This document shows positions 50,755 through 59,115 of a stretch of 64,000 nucleotides of DNA, piece by piece; the stretch's first letter is position 1; each line of letters begins with the position of its first letter. Origin of the DNA: Streptomyces sp. ACA25 (GTDB lineage: Bacteria > Actinomycetota > Actinomycetes > Streptomycetales > Streptomycetaceae); NCBI RefSeq assembly GCF_028200735.1, contig NZ_JAQKPV010000002.1, forward strand, positions 372,001 through 436,000, given 5' to 3'. A program made the position numbers and the translations under genes. The notes under the pieces are model-generated. The model did no database searches and was not told the DNA's origin. It worked only from the letters and a program-made list of their open reading frames with translations.

Positions 50755-51897
50755 TCAGCCCAGCGCCTGGGCCAGGTCCGCCAGCAGATCATCCACCGAC
50801 TCGATCCCGACCGACAGGCGCACCAGGTCCGCCGGCACCTCCAGCGCGGATCCCGCCACCGAGGCATGCGTCATCCGCCCCGGGTGCTCAATGAGCGACT
50901 CCACCCCGCCCAGCGACTCACCGAGCGTGAAGAGCTGGGCGCGGTTGCACACCTGGACCGCCGCCTCCTCGCCCTCCGTGACGCGGAAGGACACCATTCC
51001 GCCGAAGTCCCGCATCTGCTTGGCGGCGACCTCGTGGCCGGGGTGCGACTCCAGGCCCGGGTAGTACACCTGCGACACCCGGGGGTGCGACACCAGCATC
51101 TCGACGATCCGGGCGGCGTTCGCACTGTGCCGGTCCATCCGCACGGCCAGCGTCTTCGCGCCCCTCAGCACCAGCCAGGCGTCGAACGGCCCGGCGATCG
51201 CCCCCATGGCGTTCTGGTGATAGGCCAGCTCCTCCCCCAGCCCGGCGTCCCGGGCGACCAGCGCCCCGCCGACCACATCGGAATGCCCGCCCATGTACTT
51301 GGTGGTCGAGTGCACCACCACGTCCGCCCCCAGAGCCAGCGGCTGCTGGAGGTACGGGCTGGCGAAGGTGTTGTCCACGACCAGCAGGACGCCGGCGGAC
51401 CGGGTGATGTCCGCGATCTGCGCGATGTCCGTGATGCCGAGCAACGGATTGGACGGCGTCTCCACCCACACGGCCTTGGTCTCGGGCCGCAGCGCGGCCC
51501 TGACCGCCTCCGGGTCGGAGCTGTGGACCACCGACCACGTCACCCCCCACCGCTCCACGACCTTCGCGATCAGCCGGAAGGTGCCACCGTAGGCGTCATC
51601 CGGGATCACCAGATGGTCACCCGGTTTCAGCACCGTACGCAGCAGGCAGTCCTCGGCCGCCAGGCCGGAGGCGAACGCCAGCCCGCGCCGGCCGCCCTCC
51701 AGTGCGGCGAGGTTCTCCTCCAGCGCGGTGCGGGTCGGATTGGCCGAACGGCTGTACTCATAGCCGCCGCGCAGCCCGCCCACCCCGTCCTGCTTGTAGG
51801 TGGAGACTTGGTGGATCGGGGGGACAACGGCGCCCGTGACCTCATCGGGCTCCTGCCCGGCATGGATGGCCAGGGTCTCGAAGTGCTGCTCGCTCAT
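50755..51897 (-). CDS. metB: Cystathionine gamma-synthase / gamma-lyase
   Basis: This 380-aa PLP enzyme of the Cys/Met metabolism family has PLP Lys200 in VVHSTTKYMGGHSD and conserved SGLAAEDCLL, YEYSRSANPTR and GGVESLIEHP. It makes or breaks cystathionine in methionine/cysteine interconversion. Synthase and lyase cannot be separated by eye. ATG 51897 gives the usual MSEQHFETLAIHAG opening. The longer frame is atypical. Confidence 0.93.
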   Translation of the reverse strand: MSEQHFETLAIHAGQEPDEVTGAVVPPIHQVSTYKQDGVGGLRGGYEYSRSANPTRTALEENLAALEGGRRGLAFASGLAAEDCLLRTVLKPGDHLVIPDDAYGGTFRLIAKVVERWGVTWSVVHSSDPEAVRAALRPETKAVWVETPSNPLLGITDIAQIADITRSAGVLLVVDNTFASPYLQQPLALGADVVVHSTTKYMGGHSDVVGGALVARDAGLGEELAYHQNAMGAIAGPFDAWLVLRGAKTLAVRMDRHSANAARIVEMLVSHPRVSQVYYPGLESHPGHEVAAKQMRDFGGMVSFRVTEGEEAAVQVCNRAQLFTLGESLGGVESLIEHPGRMTHASVAGSALEVPADLVRLSVGIESVDDLLADLAQALG

Positions 51898-52007
51898 GGC
51901 TCCACCGTAATGGGCCGTACCGTGGAAGCATCCCAGGACCGCCCGGTCATAGGGTGTCAGCACGCCGATGTCACCGTCCGCACCGCCTGTCAACGGAGCC
52001 GCACCGC

Positions 52008-53240
52008 ATGGAAGCCCTGCTGTTGATGATCGCCCTGACCGTCATCTTCGGGGTCCTCGTGATGCCCGCGCTGCGCCGGCGCAAGGAACGGATGGAGTTC
52101 CAGCAGGCCGCGGAGAACGCCGAGAGCCGGACCCGGCGGCCATGGGACGCCGGACCCGACGATCAGCAGGGCATCTCCCTGCGCAAGGAGGGCGAGCCGC
52201 AGGCCACCTCCCCCGGCTCGGTGACACCCCAGGGACTCGTCCCGGTCGAGGAGCTGGACCTGCGGCTGCCCGGCCCGGACGACGCACTGGTCGCCACCCT
52301 GGAGGAAGTCCAGCGCACCCAGAACTGGCGCCCCGCCGGCCAGCTCCTCGCCCTGACCGACGACCACGAGCTGCGCTGGCAGCGTGTGCAGTCCCTCGCG
52401 GGTGCCGCAGCCATGGAGCTGGCGCAGTGGCAGACCGCCACCGGCCCGCCCGAGGACACGCCGGCCGGCGACGCCGGCCCCCTCGACTCCGTCTCCCTCG
52501 CCAAGGACGAGCAGCAGCGGGACGCGCGCTGGCTGCGCACCTGGCGCATGGACGAGCCGAACGACCCGGGCGGCGCCGAGGTCTACGCCCAGTTCCTGGT
52601 GTGGCAGGCGATGTCGGACACCGGCTCCGCCGACCACCGCATCATCCTCGAAGAGGCCCGCTCGGTGGCCGCCGAAGCCGCCCGCCTCGCACCGCAGGAC
52701 CCCGTCCCGCACATCACCGAGCTGTTCGTCGCCCGCGGCCTGGACTACCGCAAGCCGGACTTCGAGGCCGTCTGGGCGGAGGTCACCCGCCGCAGCCGGG
52801 ACCACATGGGCGCGCACCTCGCGGCACTGACCTACTGGTCGGAGAAGTGGAGCGGCTCGAAGGACGAGGCGTACGGCTTCGCGCAGAGCGCCGCCGGCAG
52901 CGCCCCGCCGCACAGCCTGCTGCCCGCCCTCCCGCTGTTCGCCGTCTACGACCACCTGCCCGACGTCCAGCTCTCCCCCAGGATGTACCAGGGTGCGGTG
53001 ATCGCGGACGCCATCGAGGCGGCCCAGTACGCGCTCGGCCAGGTACGCCCCGAGCACTCCATGGAAGCCCACGTGCGGCACCTGCTGCTGTACTTCCTGG
53101 TACGTGCCGAGCGCTACGCCGAGGCCGCGGAACAGGTGCGGGCCATCGACGGTTATGTAGGGGCGGTGCCCTGGGTCAACAGCGAGAACCCCCGCAGCGA
53201 GTACGCCGGGTACCGCGCCATGGCCATCGGCCGCCAGTAG
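52008..53240 (+). CDS. Membrane-anchored hypothetical protein
   Basis: This 410-aa protein has an N-terminal membrane helix (EALLLMIALTVIFGVLVMPAL), a charged linker and a soluble alpha-helical domain of about 300 residues (for example EWTR-like WLRTWRMDEPND, HMGAHLAALTYWSEKW). It resembles conserved Streptomyces proteins of unknown role, with TPR-like helices. ATG 52008 has GGAG ten bases upstream. msrA follows after 15 bp and is likely cotranscribed. Confidence 0.85.
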   Translation: MEALLLMIALTVIFGVLVMPALRRRKERMEFQQAAENAESRTRRPWDAGPDDQQGISLRKEGEPQATSPGSVTPQGLVPVEELDLRLPGPDDALVATLEEVQRTQNWRPAGQLLALTDDHELRWQRVQSLAGAAAMELAQWQTATGPPEDTPAGDAGPLDSVSLAKDEQQRDARWLRTWRMDEPNDPGGAEVYAQFLVWQAMSDTGSADHRIILEEARSVAAEAARLAPQDPVPHITELFVARGLDYRKPDFEAVWAEVTRRSRDHMGAHLAALTYWSEKWSGSKDEAYGFAQSAAGSAPPHSLLPALPLFAVYDHLPDVQLSPRMYQGAVIADAIEAAQYALGQVRPEHSMEAHVRHLLLYFLVRAERYAEAAEQVRAIDGYVGAVPWVNSENPRSEYAGYRAMAIGRQ

Positions 53241-53255
53241 GGACAGGAGAACGCG

Positions 53256-53918
53256 ATGTTGTTCGGCTTCAAGAACCGGCTGCCCACCGCCGAGGAGGCC
53301 CTGCCGGGCCGCGACGCGCCGGCCTTCGAGGTGCCGGAGCGCCACACCGTCCTCAGCAACCCGCTCCTCGGCCCGTATCCGGAGCACCTGGAGATCGCGG
53401 ATTTCGCCATGGGCTGCTTCTGGGGCGCGGAACGCGTCTTCTGGCAGATTCCCGGGGTGTGGACCACCCTCGTCGGCTACCAGGGCGGCACCACCCCCCA
53501 CCCCTCGTACGAGGAGGTGTGCAGCGGCATGACCGGGCACACCGAGGCAGTGCGCGTCGTCTTCGACCCCCGGCAGGTCAGCTACGAGAAGCTGCTCAGC
53601 GTCTTCTGGGAGTCCCACGACCCCACCCAGGGCTTCCGCCAGGGCAACGACCGCGGCACCCAGTACCGGTCCGCCGTCCACACCCACTCGGTGGAGCAGC
53701 AGCGCGCCGCCGAGTCCTCCCGCACGGCCTACCAGCAGGTCCTGCGCGCCGCCGGCCACGGCGAGATCACCACCGAACTGCTCCCGGCGAAGAACCGCCC
53801 CTTCCACCCCGCCGAGCCGTACCACCAGCAGTACCTGGACAAGAACCCCGGCGGCTACTGCGGCATCGGCGGCACGGGCGTCTCCTGCCCCGTGGGCGTC
53901 GCACGCACCGACGGCTGA
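53256..53918 (+). CDS. msrA: Peptide methionine sulfoxide reductase A
   Basis: This 220-aa enzyme reduces methionine-S-sulfoxide. Catalytic Cys54 lies in AMGCFWGAE, with conserved [18 protein letters not shown] and resolving cysteines near the C-terminus ([13 protein letters not shown]). ATG 53256 follows GGACAGGAG. Confidence 0.97.
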   Translation: MLFGFKNRLPTAEEALPGRDAPAFEVPERHTVLSNPLLGPYPEHLEIADFAMGCFWGAERVFWQIPGVWTTLVGYQGGTTPHPSYEEVCSGMTGHTEAVRVVFDPRQVSYEKLLSVFWESHDPTQGFRQGNDRGTQYRSAVHTHSVEQQRAAESSRTAYQQVLRAAGHGEITTELLPAKNRPFHPAEPYHQQYLDKNPGGYCGIGGTGVSCPVGVARTDG

Positions 53919-53967
53919 CCTGCCCGCACCGCTCGCCCCGCTCATGCGCGGCAGGGCTCGCCGCAGG

Positions 53968-54012
53968 GCGCGTTTCCCCGTCGAATCGGCCGTCCCCGAC
54001 GCGGAAACGCGC
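53968..54012. terminator. 16-bp hairpin between msrA and the UTRA operon
   Basis: GCGCGTTTCCCCGTCG pairs with 53997-54012 with one mismatch and a 13-base loop. It lies between convergent transcription units and probably stops both. Confidence 0.75.
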
Positions 54013-54056
54013 CCCCGACCACCGGGCACGGCGGCCCGCCTGGAGGGGCAACGTGG

Positions 54057-54176
54057 TCACCCGGGGGTGAACTCGTACTCGAGTTCGTACAGGTGGCCGG
54101 CATGGGCCATGGCGGTGACCTCGAGCCGCTCGTGGAGCGATCCCCGGTCGATCGCGCCTGCTTCCTCGTTGGACAC
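54057..54176 (-). CDS. 39-aa ORF after the UTRA gene
   Basis: GTG 54176 begins two bases after the UTRA stop and the frame encodes MSNEEAGAIDRGSLHERL to AHLYELEYEFTPG-like residues. The close spacing suggests translational coupling. No known motif is present. Confidence 0.45.
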   Translation of the reverse strand: MSNEEAGAIDRGSLHERLEVTAMAHAGHLYELEYEFTPG

Positions 54177-54178
54177 GG

Positions 54179-54721
54179 TCAGTCAACCTTCAGCTCGTAG
54201 CGCAGCCGCTGACGGGACGCGGGCATCGTCATGGCATCCACCTGAAGGGACCGGCTGTCGGCGTCCAGAGTGACCCGGATCAGGTGGAGAACCGGCTCTC
54301 CCGATTCCATCTCCAGCACGTCGGCCTCCTCCTCGCTGGGCATGCGTGCGCTCACGTCCTCGCGCACGGTTCGACCGGTATGACCGAGCCGGGCGAGCAG
54401 GGCGACCGCTCCGCCGGGGATCTTCCGCGTCTCGGCGAGCGCGGTACCCCCCGCGATATCGGCCGGGTAGTACGTGTCGACCAGCTCGGTGGGACGGCCG
54501 TCCAGCAGCATCACACGGCGGCGCACGATCACCGGGACTCCTTCCGGCACGCCCAGCAGATGCGCCACCACAGCCGGTGCGGGGGCCTCCCCCGCCTGCA
54601 CGACCCGCTGAGTCCCCCGCCTTCCCCGGTTCGCCGTCTCCGCGCTCCAGGCGTCGGATTCCCCCTCACCCGGTGGTCGGAGGTAGGGCATTGACGTGCT
54701 GACCCACTCGCCTGTGCTCAT
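54179..54721 (-). CDS. UTRA-domain regulator lacking a DNA-binding domain
   Basis: This 180-aa protein carries the ligand-binding UTRA domain of GntR/HutC regulators (RRRVMLLDGRPTELVDTYYPADIAGGTAL, then HLIRVTLDADSRSLQVD). The N-terminal winged helix normally found in front is missing. Only about 30 residues precede the UTRA core, ending at GEWVSTSMPYL. It may act as a small-molecule sensor or partner of another regulator. Confidence 0.8.
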   Translation of the reverse strand: MSTGEWVSTSMPYLRPPGEGESDAWSAETANRGRRGTQRVVQAGEAPAPAVVAHLLGVPEGVPVIVRRRVMLLDGRPTELVDTYYPADIAGGTALAETRKIPGGAVALLARLGHTGRTVREDVSARMPSEEEADVLEMESGEPVLHLIRVTLDADSRSLQVDAMTMPASRQRLRYELKVD

Positions 54722-54920
54722 ACGTGTCCTCCCCTTGCGCCGGCGCCCTGAGCGGTTGTTCGTCCCCCGGGGTCGAGCGTATGCGCGGACTCCTCACCCA
54801 ACTGGTGGATGGGGCAGGGACACAAGCACATGGGGGAAGGGGGGCGGCCGGGCACCGTGCAGTGCTCCCCCGCGCCCCCGCGCCCGCCTCTGCGCCTCCC
54901 CCGGCCTGCCGGGCGACGGG

Positions 54921-55733
54921 TCAGGAGCGCTTCTGCGGGGCCAGGAGCTCCTGGCGCAGGACGGGGGCGAGGGCGGCGGGGTCGACGTTGTGGTCCTGGC
55001 CGGGAAGGACACGGTGGACGGCGTTCGGCAGGAGGTCGGCGAGGGCCTGGGTGCCCCGGTGCATGAAGGGCTCACTGCGCTCCCCGGCGATCACCGTGGT
55101 GGGGACCGTGACGGAGGACCATTCCGCGGGCAGCGGCTTGCCGGACATGGTGTCCCCCATGACCCGGCCGTCGTAGGCGAGGGTGTGCGCCACCGCCTCC
55201 ATTCCGGGCCACATGGGGCTCTCCCGGAGCGGGCCGAGAAATTCCTCGGGGACGCCGACGGCCATCGTCATGAAGTAGGTGACGGCCTCTCCGCGTTGCC
55301 CGGCCGCGATGAGCTCGTCGAGCCGCTGGACGTAGTCGTCGGGCAGCGGGGGGCGGCTGTCATCGGTGAGGAAGGGCGGCTCGTAGAGCGTCAGCTGCGT
55401 GACGGGGAGGCCGGCTGCCGCTGCCCGGAGAGCGAGGACCGCGCCCGACGACATGCCGTGGAGGAAGGCGGAGCCGCCCGCGTCCTCGATGACCGCCGCG
55501 AGGTCCTCGATCTCGCGGCCGACCGCGTAGGGCGGGTTGTCGCCGCTGTCGTTGCGGCCCCGGCGGTCGTAGGAGTACACGGTGAAGTGCGGTTCCAGGG
55601 CGGGCACCAGCGGCTCCGGAAAGAGCCGGCTGCCCAGCGCGCCGGAGACCAGGACCAGTGCCGGTCCGGCGCCGGACCGGTCGACGGCGATGCGGGTGCC
55701 GTCCGCGGAGGTGACGGTGTGCACGGTACTCAC
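54921..55733 (-). CDS. Alpha/beta hydrolase
   Basis: This 270-aa serine hydrolase has the nucleophile elbow GMSSGAVLAL (Ser near 95) and a late PGQDHNVD histidine. The GTG at 55733 overlaps the SRPBCC gene stop, so the two are coupled. Substrate is unknown. Confidence 0.9.
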   Translation of the reverse strand: MSTVHTVTSADGTRIAVDRSGAGPALVLVSGALGSRLFPEPLVPALEPHFTVYSYDRRGRNDSGDNPPYAVGREIEDLAAVIEDAGGSAFLHGMSSGAVLALRAAAAGLPVTQLTLYEPPFLTDDSRPPLPDDYVQRLDELIAAGQRGEAVTYFMTMAVGVPEEFLGPLRESPMWPGMEAVAHTLAYDGRVMGDTMSGKPLPAEWSSVTVPTTVIAGERSEPFMHRGTQALADLLPNAVHRVLPGQDHNVDPAALAPVLRQELLAPQKRS

Positions 55734-56233
55734 TCCCCGTTCCCGGCCAGGTGGCCGGCCAGCTTGTCGAAGGACTGGCTCCAGCCGGTCCTTGCCTGAT
55801 CGGCGACCCCCTCCGTGGTGACGCCCACGGTGTGGAAGGTCATCTCGGTCCGGCCGTCACCGAGGTCCGCGAAGGTGACGGTCGCCACCCACTCGCCGAC
55901 TCCCCGCTCCGGCTTGCTCCAGGTGGTGACCACCAGCCGCTCGGGGGCGCGCACCTCCCGGAAGACACCGAACACCGGGTACTCCGCGCCATCGGCCTCG
56001 TGGACCATGGTGAGCGCGAACTCCCCGCCTTCCCGGGCGTCCGAGGTGATGGTGGCCGGCGGCGTACGGAAGCCCTGCGGACCCCACCACCCGGCGAGCT
56101 GATCAGGATCCGTCCAGGCCCGGAACACCAGCTCCCGCGGCGCGTCGAAGACCCGCGTGAGGGTGAACTCGGCGCTTACGCCGCGCTCCGGCTCCGGCGG
56201 CCCGCCTACTTCTTCGGGTGTTCTGTCAGTCAT
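55730..56233 (-). CDS. SRPBCC (AHSA1-like) domain protein
   Basis: This 167-aa helix-grip-fold protein has FTLTRVFDAPRELVFRAWTD at the start and GWSQSFDKLAGHL at the end, typical of AHSA1/START-like ligand binders next to ArsR regulators. It overlaps the ArsR gene end by 8 bp. Such pairs respond to unknown small molecules. Confidence 0.9.
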   Translation of the reverse strand: MTDRTPEEVGGPPEPERGVSAEFTLTRVFDAPRELVFRAWTDPDQLAGWWGPQGFRTPPATITSDAREGGEFALTMVHEADGAEYPVFGVFREVRAPERLVVTTWSKPERGVGEWVATVTFADLGDGRTEMTFHTVGVTTEGVADQARTGWSQSFDKLAGHLAGNGE

Positions 56234-56567
56234 TTTGCTGCCCCTTCTTGATCTGTTCCAGGTGCTTTTCCAGGCGGTCGAACCGGTCCTCCCAGAACGC
56301 CCGGTAGGACTCGAGCCAGGCCGTGGCGTCTCCCAGCGGGGCCGCCTCCAGGCGGCAGGGCCGCCACTGGGCGTTACGGCCCCGGGTGATCAGCCCGGCG
56401 CGCTCCAGCACCTTCAGGTGCTTGGAGACCGCGGGAAGGCTCATTTCGAACGGCTCCGCCAGCTCGTTCACCGTCGCCTCGCCCAGTGCGAGGCGGGCGA
56501 GTATCGCGCGCCGCGTCGGATCGGCCAGGGCCGCGAACGTGCTGCTCAGCCGGTCCACCGCGGTCAC
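56226..56567 (-). CDS. ArsR-family transcriptional repressor
   Basis: This 113-aa winged-helix protein has DPTRRAILARLALGEATVNELAEPF and recognition helix MSLPAVSKHLKVLERAGLI. The metal-site cysteines of classical ArsR are absent, as in the SRPBCC-linked subfamily. GTG 56567 has AAGGAGAGG upstream. A TTG at 56588 is less likely. A strong palindrome at 56588-56605 is the probable autoregulatory operator. Confidence 0.92.
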   Translation of the reverse strand: MTAVDRLSSTFAALADPTRRAILARLALGEATVNELAEPFEMSLPAVSKHLKVLERAGLITRGRNAQWRPCRLEAAPLGDATAWLESYRAFWEDRFDRLEKHLEQIKKGQQND

Positions 56568-56581
56568 CGCCTCTCCTTGCT

Positions 56582-56611
56582 CAACCAATCGGTTAATTAA
56601 CCGATAGGTTG
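56582..56611 (-). promoter_or_regulatory. 30-bp inverted repeat, ArsR operator
   Basis: The core ATCGGTTAATTAACCGAT (56588-56605) is a perfect 18-bp palindrome. CAACC/GGTTG arms extend it to 30 bp with one mismatched pair. A TATATT element (56612-56618 on the minus strand) upstream could be the -10, placing the operator over the transcription start. Confidence 0.75.
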
Positions 56612-56701
56612 AATATAGGCCGAGGCAGGGAAGGAGTCAAGGGCACCCGGGAGGAGGCGGGGCAGCTGCGGGAGCGAGGCCGACCGGCAATCGGAGAGGA
56701 C

Positions 56702-57139
56702 TCACCGGGCCCCGCCTCCGGACCGCTCGCCACCCGGGCCGGCCTCGGGTCCGGCGTCGTCCGGGGCGAAGTCGTCCGGGGTGAAGTCGTCCGGGGCGGC
56801 GCCATCGGGGGCGGCGTCGTCCCAGCTCTCGTCGGCCCAGTCCTCGTCGACCCAGTCGGCCGCCTCCGGGTCGTACACCGCGGGCTCACTGCTCCAGGAA
56901 GCCTGGGTCAGCTCGACCCCCGGCAGGCCGGTCACCAGGTCGACCGGATCGACCAGATAGGCCACGGCCTCCGCCGGGCTGCGGGAAACCGCCTGGTCGG
57001 CGATCGCACGCTGCTCCTCCGGCATGAGCTCATCGCTCGCGATGCGCACCCGGGCGGCTCTGATCAGGCCTTCGGCCTCGGCAATCTCCAGCACAAGGTC
57101 AACCTGGAGTCGCACATATCCGTATTCGTCCCATGTCAT
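56702..57139 (-). CDS. Conserved hypothetical protein with acidic tail
   Basis: This 145-aa protein has an N-terminal helical domain (MTWDEYGYVRLQVDLVLEIA) and an acidic Pro-Asp-rich C-terminus with repeats like DDFTPDDFAPDD. It resembles a Streptomyces-conserved protein of unknown role. ATG 57139 is chosen since sequence upstream in frame overlaps the divergent small gene's region and looks random. Confidence 0.7.
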   Translation of the reverse strand: MTWDEYGYVRLQVDLVLEIAEAEGLIRAARVRIASDELMPEEQRAIADQAVSRSPAEAVAYLVDPVDLVTGLPGVELTQASWSSEPAVYDPEAADWVDEDWADESWDDAAPDGAAPDDFTPDDFAPDDAGPEAGPGGERSGGGAR

Positions 57140-57244
57140 GCCAGGGAGAGTAAGCGCGTTCCCCGTCCGCACTTCCCTGCGACCCGCACGGAGCCGTAAC
57201 ATCGCTGCGCACACCGCCGTTCGCAGCAACACCCGGGAGCCCTT

Positions 57245-57430
57245 GTGGCCGATCACCGTCGCACGGTCGACCGACGCCCACTCATCACGGGGGTAGTGGC
57301 CGCCGGCGTTCTGTGCGGAGTCTGGCTGATGCCGTCCGCTCATGCGGGGGACGACCGGCCCGGCACTCCGCAGGGTGAGCAGTCACCCACCGAGGACACC
57401 GCCACGGAGAACGACTCCCCGGTGGAGTGA
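57245..57430 (+). CDS. Small secreted protein
   Basis: This 61-aa product has a basic N-terminus, hydrophobic core (LITGVVAAGVLCGVWLMPSAHAG) and likely cleavage after AHA. That leaves a mature peptide of about 27 acidic residues. The GTG at 57245 has GGGAG nearby. Function unknown. Confidence 0.6.
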   Translation: MADHRRTVDRRPLITGVVAAGVLCGVWLMPSAHAGDDRPGTPQGEQSPTEDTATENDSPVE

Positions 57431-57461
57431 CGCGCCGGGGCACGCCTTCGGTTGCGCCGCA

Positions 57462-57491
57462 CACCCCGGCCGCGGCAAGCGGCGCGGGGTG
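57462..57491. terminator. Hairpin between the small secreted gene and hutH
   Basis: CACCCCGGCCGC pairs with GCGGCGCGGGGTG with a one-base bulge around GGCAA. It sits between convergent genes. Confidence 0.55.
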
Positions 57492-57521
57492 CACTGCCGG
57501 AAGCGGCCGGGACGGCCGGGG

Positions 57522-59093
57522 TCAGGCCAGCGGTCCGGTGGCCGTCTCCGCGGCCCGCACCAGCGCGCCGTCCCGGACGAACTCCGCCGCCGCGGCCAGG
57601 TCCGGGGCCAGGAACCGGTCCTCGCCGGGCCCCGGCACGCCTGCCGCGCGCAGCGCCGCGGTCACCGCCCGGGCCGCCGGGCCGGGCTCGCGGCCTTCGG
57701 CAAGCAGCCCGTCCCGCAGTTCCAGGGCCCTGGTGGCGGCGTAGAGCTCGACGGCGAGCACCCGGGTGAGGTGGTCGACGGAGGTGCGCAGCTTGCGCGC
57801 CGCCGACCAGCCCATGGAGACGTGGTCCTCCTGCATGGCCGAGGACGGGATCGAGTCGGTGGAGGCGGGCACCGCCAGCCGCTTCATCTCGCTGACCAGT
57901 GCGGCCTGGGTGTACTGGGCGATCATCAGACCCGAGTCGACGCCGGCGTCCGCGGCCAGGAACGGCGGCAGGCCGTGGGAACGGTTCCGGTCGAGCATCC
58001 GGTCGGTGCGGCGCTCGGCGATCGAGGCCAGGTCGGCGGCGACGATGGCGAGGAAGTCCAGGACGTAGGCGACGGGGGCGCCGTGGAAGTTGCCGTTGGA
58101 CTCCACTCGGCCGGTGCCGTCGGGACCGGCGAGCACGACCGGGTTGTCGACGGCTGCGGCCAGCTCCCGCTCGGCGACGGTGCGGGCGTGCGCCAGGGTG
58201 TCGCGGCCGGCTCCGGCGACCTGCGGGGCGCAGCGCACGGAGTAGGCGTCCTGGACTCGCGGGGCGTCGTCCTGATGGTGGCCGGTGAGGCCGGAGCCGG
58301 CGAGCACCCGGAGCATGTTGGCGGCACTGGCCGCCTGGCCGGGGTGCGGGCGCAGGGCGTGGAGTTCGGGGGCGAGCACCCGGTCGGTGCCGAGCAGCGC
58401 CTCCAGGGTCAGCGCGGCGGTGATGTCGGCGGAGGTGAGCAGCAGGGAGAGGTCAGCGCAGGCCATCGCGAGCATGCCGAGCATGCCGTCGGTGCCGTTG
58501 AGGAGGGCCAGACCCTCCTTCTCGCGCAGTTCGACGGGGGTGATGCCGTGCTCGGTGAGCAGCTCCGCGGCGGGGCGCACGGTGCCGTCCGGGCCCTCGG
58601 CGTCACCTTCGCCCATCAGGGTCAGCGCGCAGTGCGAGAGCGGGGCGAGGTCTCCGGAGCAGCCGAGCGAACCGTACTCGTGGACGACGGGGGTGATGCC
58701 GGCGTTGAGCACGTCGGCCATCGTCTGCGCCACCTCGGGGCGCACGCCGGTGTGGCCGGAGGCTACGGTCTTCAGGCGGAGGAACAGCAGCGCACGGACC
58801 ACCTCACGTTCGACGGGCGGGCCCATGCCGGCGGCGTGCGAGCGGACGATGTTGCGCTGCAGCCGGGCCCGCAGGTCCGGGCTGATGTGGCGGACGGCCA
58901 GGGCGCCGAAGCCCGTGGACACCCCGTAGACCGGGTCGGACCCGGCTGCCAGATCGTCGATGATCCGCCGGGAGACGGCGAGGGCGTGGCGGGTTTCCTC
59001 CGCCAGCTCGACCCGGGCCGCCCCACGGGCGACGGCGATGACGTCTTCGAGTGACGTGCCGGAGGTTCCCAGCACCAGGGTGTGCATAGCCAT
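57522..59093 (-). CDS. hutH: Histidine ammonia-lyase
   Basis: This 523-aa enzyme deaminates histidine to urocanate. The MIO cofactor forms from the triad at 145-147 in GSLGCSGDLAPLSH. Here it is Cys-Ser-Gly rather than Ala-Ser-Gly, a variant I recall as normal in Streptomyces HutH. Conserved YGVSTGFGAL and SRNRSHG-like DRNRSHGLPPF regions are present. ATG 59093 (or 59087) gives the family N-terminus. The larger frame to 59297 runs into the GGDEF gene. Confidence 0.95.
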   Translation of the reverse strand: MAMHTLVLGTSGTSLEDVIAVARGAARVELAEETRHALAVSRRIIDDLAAGSDPVYGVSTGFGALAVRHISPDLRARLQRNIVRSHAAGMGPPVEREVVRALLFLRLKTVASGHTGVRPEVAQTMADVLNAGITPVVHEYGSLGCSGDLAPLSHCALTLMGEGDAEGPDGTVRPAAELLTEHGITPVELREKEGLALLNGTDGMLGMLAMACADLSLLLTSADITAALTLEALLGTDRVLAPELHALRPHPGQAASAANMLRVLAGSGLTGHHQDDAPRVQDAYSVRCAPQVAGAGRDTLAHARTVAERELAAAVDNPVVLAGPDGTGRVESNGNFHGAPVAYVLDFLAIVAADLASIAERRTDRMLDRNRSHGLPPFLAADAGVDSGLMIAQYTQAALVSEMKRLAVPASTDSIPSSAMQEDHVSMGWSAARKLRTSVDHLTRVLAVELYAATRALELRDGLLAEGREPGPAARAVTAALRAAGVPGPGEDRFLAPDLAAAAEFVRDGALVRAAETATGPLA

Positions 59094-59115
59094 ATTCAGG
59101 AGAGTACGGCGTGAA

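Noticed and set aside
53944..54273. 109-codon plus-strand frame after msrA
   Set aside because: It spans the terminator hairpin and the antisense of the UTRA gene, without motif.
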